Positions 13,359 to 17,162 of a stretch of DNA of 17,162 bases are shown in pieces; positions within the stretch are counted from its first letter, which is position 1, and the number at the start of each line of letters is the position of its first letter. The position numbers and the translations under genes are program-made. Source of the DNA: CAYUEN01 sp964443745 (GTDB lineage: Bacteria; Campylobacterota; Campylobacteria; Campylobacterales; QNZT01); contig CAYUEN010000037.1 in the NCBI GenBank assembly GCA_964443745.1, positions 1 through 17,162 on the forward strand, read 5' to 3'. Under the pieces are notes generated by a model. That model saw only the letters and a program-made list of their open reading frames with translations, made no database searches and was not told the origin of the DNA.

Positions 13359-14645
13359 GTGCTCGTCAAACTGATTGCCGCCTCCCTCCTGACCGGCCTT
13401 ATCAGCGGTTTTTTCATCACTTTCTACGAATTGCTGATCACCTTTTTGACCTATTTTATTTTTATGGGTGATCCGTTTCAGACGATTCCGAAGCTGCCGG
13501 TGTGGTATGTCTATCTGATTCCGACAGTTTCGATCTTTTTCGTTAACTATATCATCTCCAAAGAGCGGCCCGTGCGCGAATACGCCATCAACGAAATCGC
13601 CGACTCGATCGCCAAAAACGAAATGATTCTTTCGATCAGAACCCTCTTTCTCAAGATCCTCGCCTCCGCGCTCTCCCTCTCCAGCGGCTTCGCCGTCGGA
13701 ACCGAGGGGCCCAGTGCGGGAATCGGAGCGATGATCGCCTACCATATTCACCGTCTTTTCAGGCTTCCGGATATGCTGATCAAGATGATGATCAGTGTCG
13801 GTGCCAGCAGCGGTATCGCCGCTATCTTCGTCTCTCCGATCACCGGTATGGCATTCGCGGTGGAGACTATCGCCTATCAGTTTCTCAAGCAATACATCGG
13901 CTATCTGATTCTCGCTTCTGTACTCGCCTTCAGCGTGGCGATGCACTATCTTGAACCTGTGATCTTCCGCCACTCCAGCGGCCGGATGCTCGATACCCAC
14001 TATATCGTGCCCGTATTGCTCTTTATACCTTTCATTAGCTTTTTCATCTACTTCTATCTTTTTTTCAAAAAGCGTATTCTGCGTTTTATCGATCTGGAGA
14101 TTTTCAGGAATTTCAGCCGTTGGCGCAACCACATCTTCGCCCTGATCGGCGGCGGTGCGATCGGTACGATCCTGCTTTTCAACCCCCATGCGGGTTTTTC
14201 GGGAAAATTCGTCGTCGTCCATCTCATCAACAGCCAGACCCAGATTTCCATCATGTTGATTCTAGCCGTCATCATCCTGCGTATCGTGGCGACGACCGTC
14301 TCCATCTATGCCAATGCGGTCGGAGGAATCTTTCTGCCTCTGATGAGTATCGGTGCGATGACGGGGTATCTTTTCGGTGAATTACTGGTTCGGTATTACG
14401 ATTTTCAGATCGAACCGTTCTATTTCGCGGCTATCGGTGCGGCGGTATTTATGGGGGTGATTATGAAGTTGCCCCTCACGGCCGTCGTTTTGGCGCTGGA
14501 GACCACTTTCGACTACAATGTCGTCGTTTCGACCGGTATCATCGTCGTGCTGGTGAGCTATCTCTCGGGGCTCTCTTTCAAAATAAACCGCAAAACCATT
14601 ACGAAGGCGGAGAGTATCAAATCCGAAAAAAACGAACCCTCATGA
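13359..14645 (+). CDS. CLC-family chloride channel / Cl-/H+ antiporter
   Basis: Integral inner-membrane protein of 428 aa with many hydrophobic segments. From the GTG start, GTEGPSAGIGA (114-124) is the GxEGP signature with the gating glutamate Glu116. SPITGMAFAVE (159-169) and GGIFLP (322-327) are the other CLC signatures. The usual early GSGIP anion-binding motif is not seen; at the expected place stands VREYAINEIADSIA (72-85). The GTG is chosen because AAAAGGAGG ends five bases before it and the upstream promoter fits. It diverges from the FccB-like gene and its stop lies 9 bp from the end of the converging TSUP gene. Transport of chloride is inferred from family; another anion is possible. 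Confidence 0.88.
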   Translation: MLVKLIAASLLTGLISGFFITFYELLITFLTYFIFMGDPFQTIPKLPVWYVYLIPTVSIFFVNYIISKERPVREYAINEIADSIAKNEMILSIRTLFLKILASALSLSSGFAVGTEGPSAGIGAMIAYHIHRLFRLPDMLIKMMISVGASSGIAAIFVSPITGMAFAVETIAYQFLKQYIGYLILASVLAFSVAMHYLEPVIFRHSSGRMLDTHYIVPVLLFIPFISFFIYFYLFFKKRILRFIDLEIFRNFSRWRNHIFALIGGGAIGTILLFNPHAGFSGKFVVVHLINSQTQISIMLILAVIILRIVATTVSIYANAVGGIFLPLMSIGAMTGYLFGELLVRYYDFQIEPFYFAAIGAAVFMGVIMKLPLTAVVLALETTFDYNVVVSTGIIVVLVSYLSGLSFKINRKTITKAESIKSEKNEPS

Positions 14646-14654
14646 TATCGATAT

Positions 14655-15389
14655 CTATGCGAACATGCTCCATACCATCCTGAGTGCGAGAATATAGAGC
14701 AATACGGCGATCACCCTTTTGACTTGTCGCTGGGAGAGTTTGAAGTGCATCAGATAATTCCCCAGATAGCCGCCCAGAATGGCACCAAAAGCGCAGACGC
14801 CCAGAAGCATCCAGTCCATCTCCACGAAGCTGGCATAGCTCACAAAGGAGGTAAAAGCGGAAAAAGGCACGACGAAACTGACGGCGACAGCGACTTTTTT
14901 GGGTTCGAATCCCAATAAAATAAGAACCGGCAGCAGCATATTGCCGCCGCCCACTCCCAGCAACCCCGCCAGCAGACCCACACCCGTTCCAAGCAGTGCG
15001 AGAATCCACGGCTTTTGCAACTTCGCTTTCGCCTCTTTTTTGAAAAAGAGCATCATACTCGCACTGAAAATCAAAAAGAAAATAAAAAGCCACTTCACAA
15101 ACCGCTCGTCGGTAAAGCGCGAGAGTTGCGCACCGAGTGGAGCGAAGAGAAGAAGCGTACCGGCGAGGGGAAGCGCGAAACGGATATCGAGAACTTTGCG
15201 CCTGAAATTCATCACGGTCGAAGTGAGTGTCGTCGTGAAACCGACGAAAAGCCCGACGGCTTTGGCGAGATTGAAATCGACCCCCACCATATGCAGTACG
15301 GGAATCACCGCGATACCGGCACCGGCACCACCCATCGCAAAGAGGGTGGAGAGTAGCGCGGTCAGGAAAAAATAGAGCGGATAGATCAT
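14655..15389 (-). CDS. TSUP (TauE/SafE) family membrane permease
   Basis: Inner-membrane protein of 244 aa with about eight hydrophobic segments and the internal duplication of the family. The first half carries FAMGGAGAGIAVIPVL (17-32); the second carries the matching GLLGVGGGNMLLPVLILLG. TSUP members move sulfite, sulfonates, sulfoacetate or other organic anions; specificity cannot be read from sequence. It lies 30 bp after the Cys-rich small protein and is probably the last gene of an arsC operon. No good ribosome site precedes the ATG, so it may depend on translation from upstream. Confidence 0.85.
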   Translation of the reverse strand: MIYPLYFFLTALLSTLFAMGGAGAGIAVIPVLHMVGVDFNLAKAVGLFVGFTTTLTSTVMNFRRKVLDIRFALPLAGTLLLFAPLGAQLSRFTDERFVKWLFIFFLIFSASMMLFFKKEAKAKLQKPWILALLGTGVGLLAGLLGVGGGNMLLPVLILLGFEPKKVAVAVSFVVPFSAFTSFVSYASFVEMDWMLLGVCAFGAILGGYLGNYLMHFKLSQRQVKRVIAVLLYILALRMVWSMFA

Positions 15390-15419
15390 TACGGATTTGT
15401 TATGGCTCTCGAGCGTTTT

Positions 15420-15686
15420 TTACTGCTCTGGCCTTAACACCTTCGATCTTTTCAGTGCCGTTTCGATTTCTTCCCTGGAGAGGTCGCCACCGAGTTGGAG
15501 TTTAACGTTTCCATCTTTTCCGGAGACTTCCATAGTGGTGATTTTCTTTTTGGTTTCCTCGCTCATACACGCGCATTTTCCCGTCGAACAGTTTTCGACC
15601 ATCTGAACGATTTGGCGCTTTTGTACCGCTCCTGTGAAGTTGATTTTTACACCGTTTTTTATCTGTGTGACCTCTTTTTTCATCAT
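15420..15686 (-). CDS. Small Cys-motif protein in the arsC operon, unknown
   Basis: Protein of 88 aa (87 from the second Met). The middle holds VENCSTGKCACMSEE, with Cys33, Cys38 and Cys40 (CX4CXC), a possible metal, arsenic or iron-sulfur ligand set. The rest looks mixed alpha/beta, ending with the helix SREEIETALKRS. No signal peptide. Its start overlaps the arsC stop (ATGATGA arrangement), showing translational coupling. AAGGAGG is one base from the first ATG and four from the second, so the second Met (15683) may be the true start. I do not recognise the family. A thiol or metal-handling partner of ArsC is a reasonable inference from context only. Confidence 0.7.
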   Translation of the reverse strand: MMKKEVTQIKNGVKINFTGAVQKRQIVQMVENCSTGKCACMSEETKKKITTMEVSGKDGNVKLQLGGDLSREEIETALKRSKVLRPEQ

Positions 15687-16090
15687 CCCTCCTTCAACGC
15701 TTTTTCGACTGCGGGAAGCAGCCGTCTTTTGATCTCTTCATAGGTTTTTTCGAAGGCTTCGTAGGGTTTGCCGTCGGGATCTTCGAAACCGATATGAAGC
15801 GTTTGGACGTAATCTGGATAAAACGGACAACTCTCTTTGGCATGATCGCATACGGTTACCACCAGATCGAACGCGACCCCTTCCAACTCCTCCACAGATT
15901 TGGAACGAAAACGCTCCTTCCAGGCATCGTGGGATCGGAGCACCTTTTTCGCGTAGGGGTTGATTCGGCCTGTGGGATCGACTCCCGCGCTGTAGACTTC
16001 GATATCCGGAAGATATTTGTCGATCACCGCTTCGGCGATGATACTGCGACAACTGTTTCCGGTGCAGAGTATCAATACTTTTCTATCCAT
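15683..16090 (-). CDS. arsC: Thioredoxin-coupled arsenate reductase (LMW phosphatase fold)
   Basis: Cytoplasmic enzyme of 135 aa reducing arsenate to arsenite. The phosphatase loop CTGNSCR holds nucleophile Cys9, Cys14 and Arg15, and VVTVCDHAKESCPFYP supplies Cys81 and Cys88. The relay Cys10/Cys82/Cys89 of S. aureus ArsC is thus complete with an offset of one, which marks it as arsenate reductase rather than a plain tyrosine phosphatase. GFEDPDGK (101-108) is the usual DP loop. AAAAGG precedes the ATG by seven or eight bases. It is the first gene of a probable three-gene operon with the Cys-motif protein and a TSUP permease. No ArsR, ArsB or Acr3 gene is visible in the window. Confidence 0.92.
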   Translation of the reverse strand: MDRKVLILCTGNSCRSIIAEAVIDKYLPDIEVYSAGVDPTGRINPYAKKVLRSHDAWKERFRSKSVEELEGVAFDLVVTVCDHAKESCPFYPDYVQTLHIGFEDPDGKPYEAFEKTYEEIKRRLLPAVEKALKEG

Positions 16091-16113
16091 GCGTTCGCCT
16101 TTTTTCGGATAAC

Positions 16114-16119
16114 AGTATA
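16114..16119 (-). promoter_or_regulatory. Possible -10 element of the arsC operon
   Basis: TATACT on the minus strand, 24 bp before the arsC ATG. No -35 and no TGn extension, so the call is weak. No clear ArsR-type operator was seen. Confidence 0.3.
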
Positions 16120-16163
16120 GTGGATAATCTCTTTGAGATCGCGAATGTGCGCATGATTTCCCC

Positions 16164-16835
16164 TCAAAACGGAGGCAACCCCTCTTCGGAAAAGCTCAGA
16201 TATCCCTCTTTGCCCAAAATCAAATGATCGAGCAGTTCGATCCCCACCAGATCCGCCACCTCCTTGAGTCGTCGGGTCACTCTGATATCCGCCTGGCTTG
16301 CTTCCAGATTCCCGGAGGGGTGGTTATGGGCGACGATGAGGGCGGCGGCACGGTCTTCGATCGCGTCGGCGAAGACTTCGCGCGGATGGACGAGGCTTTG
16401 GTTGAGGGTGCCGATGAAGACGGTGCGGGTGCGGATGATACGCGAAGCGCCGTCGAGTGTGATTGAAAGAAAATGTTCCCGTTTTTTGGATGCGTAGGGG
16501 AGAAGCGTTTCGTAGACTTCGCAGGCATGACGGATGCGTTTTTTGGAGGATTCGGGCAGCAGATAACGACGGGAGAGTTCGATCGCGGCGACGATCTGGG
16601 AGGCTTTGGCGATACCAAGACCGTGGATTTGCAGAAGTCTTTCGATATTCGGATCCAAAAACTGTTGATCGAGTATCGTGATGATCTCTCTGGAGAGTTT
16701 GCGAATATCTTTTCCCTTTATACCCGATCCGATCAAGAGTGCCACCAATTCGTCGTTTTTGAGTGCGGAGGCACCTTTTCGAAGCAGTTTTTCTCTCGGT
16801 CGCTCTTCGGCATGGAAAGAACTCATCGCTCTCAT
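16164..16835 (-). CDS. radC: RadC family JAB/MPN-domain protein
   Basis: Protein of 223 aa with the two standard parts. An N-terminal helix-hairpin-helix region (about 25-90) includes NDELVALLIGSGIKGKD and LLQIHGLGIAKASQI. A C-terminal JAB/MPN domain (about 100-223) carries the metal motif AHNHPSG followed by Asp in ASQADIRVTRRL. An old DNA-repair role for RadC has been withdrawn, and its cellular function remains unclear. AAAGGAG lies five bases before the ATG. The stop is 73 bp upstream of the arsC start on the same strand, so readthrough is possible, but arsC appears to have its own -10. Confidence 0.94.
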   Translation of the reverse strand: MRAMSSFHAEERPREKLLRKGASALKNDELVALLIGSGIKGKDIRKLSREIITILDQQFLDPNIERLLQIHGLGIAKASQIVAAIELSRRYLLPESSKKRIRHACEVYETLLPYASKKREHFLSITLDGASRIIRTRTVFIGTLNQSLVHPREVFADAIEDRAAALIVAHNHPSGNLEASQADIRVTRRLKEVADLVGIELLDHLILGKEGYLSFSEEGLPPF

Positions 16836-16864
16836 AAGGCTCCTTTAGGGATGGTATCGCGTCT

Positions 16865-16893
16865 ATTCTATCCCAAAAAGAGAGCGGTGGAAA
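16865..16893 (-). promoter_or_regulatory. Promoter of radC
   Basis: On the minus strand, TTTCCA (16888-16893) and TAGAAT (16865-16870) are separated by 17 bp. The predicted start point is near 16859, leaving a 24-nt leader with the AAAGGAG site. Confidence 0.5.
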
Positions 16894-16923
16894 AAAATAT
16901 TTCAAAATGTCATAAAAATTTGA

Positions 16924-17162
16924 CTATTTGAGCGATCGGATCTCCTTGTAATTCTCGGCGATGTTGTGTTTGTCGAAATAAAGCGTCTGGGAAGGGAAGG
17001 CGAATTCGAGTCCATGACGATCCAGAATCTCCCAGATTTTCAATAAAACCTCCTCTTTTACCTCGAGCCACTCCTGCCAGTTGACGGTTTTGGAGAAGGT
17101 GTAGATCAAGATGTCGATCGAAGAGTCGGAAAATCGGTCGAGATAAACAAGCAGCGTCGTTT
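16924..17162 (-). CDS. MscS-family mechanosensitive channel, C-terminal fragment
   Basis: The gene runs in from beyond the right edge; 78 codons are visible, ending at TAG 16924-16926. The visible part has RFSDSSIDILIYTFSK followed by VKEEVLLKIWEILDRHGLEF and AFPSQTLYFDKH. This is the typical cytoplasmic C-terminal alpha/beta domain of MscS-type channels (FxDSSIxxxIY, then helix, then GIxFxFPxxTxY). The pore and membrane segments are outside the window, so subfamily cannot be told. It is followed 88 bp later by radC on the same strand. Confidence 0.8.
   Translation of the reverse strand, partial: TTLLVYLDRFSDSSIDILIYTFSKTVNWQEWLEVKEEVLLKIWEILDRHGLEFAFPSQTLYFDKHNIAENYKEIRSLK

Noticed and set aside
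13224..14222. Minus-strand open frame of 332 aa antisense to the CLC gene
   Set aside because: Very hydrophilic mirror of a hydrophobic membrane protein, with no start signal; the CLC motifs are unambiguous on the plus strand.

Overview
The window reads as chromosomal DNA of a chemolithotrophic member of the Campylobacterota (Sulfurovum / Hydrogenimonas / Nitratifractor-like; genus not resolvable by eye). Pointers are a UbiD-type decarboxylase of the size found in the futalosine menaquinone pathway, an FccB-like sulfide dehydrogenase flavoprotein, an arginine kinase of the kind known from a few marine bacteria, dense gene packing on both strands, and repeated extended -10 promoters (TGnTATAAT) with no clear -35. 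That promoter style is known for Campylobacter. The taxon is an inference from gene content; no rRNA is present.

Layout. 1-156: two tiny stop/start-coupled minus-strand ORFs at the left edge, possibly the end of another element. 157-645: an AT-rich gene-free stretch with inverted and tandem repeats, then the promoter of a YheT-type hydrolase (646-1635, +). It converges on a lipoprotein with a serine-hydrolase triad (1660-3120, -). 3241-7999 (+): UbiD-family decarboxylase, an RpfF-like DSF synthase, and a membrane GGDEF-EAL protein. 8013-8996 (-): glucokinase, divergent from a long QueD-like protein (9203-9757, +). 9861-11573 (+): beta-carbonic anhydrase followed closely by a full-length arginine kinase. 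11592-13179 (-): Tat-exported FccB-like flavoprotein and a 68-aa helical protein. 13359-14645 (+): CLC-type channel/transporter. 14655-16090 (-): arsC, a small Cys-rich protein and a TSUP permease as a likely operon. 16164-16835 (-): RadC. 16924 to the right edge (-): C-terminus of an MscS-type channel.

The most striking element is 5118-7999. An RpfF homologue keeps both catalytic glutamates and is followed 56 bp later by a protein whose N-terminal membrane part resembles the DSF sensor of Xanthomonas RpfC, but which carries a degenerate GGDEF and an intact EAL domain instead of a histidine kinase. This looks like a two-gene fatty-acid signalling circuit: synthase plus a one-component receptor/c-di-GMP phosphodiesterase. 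It combines features of the RpfF/RpfC/RpfG and RpfF/RpfR systems. Family resemblances here come from reading the proteins against remembered family sequences; no search or alignment was run.
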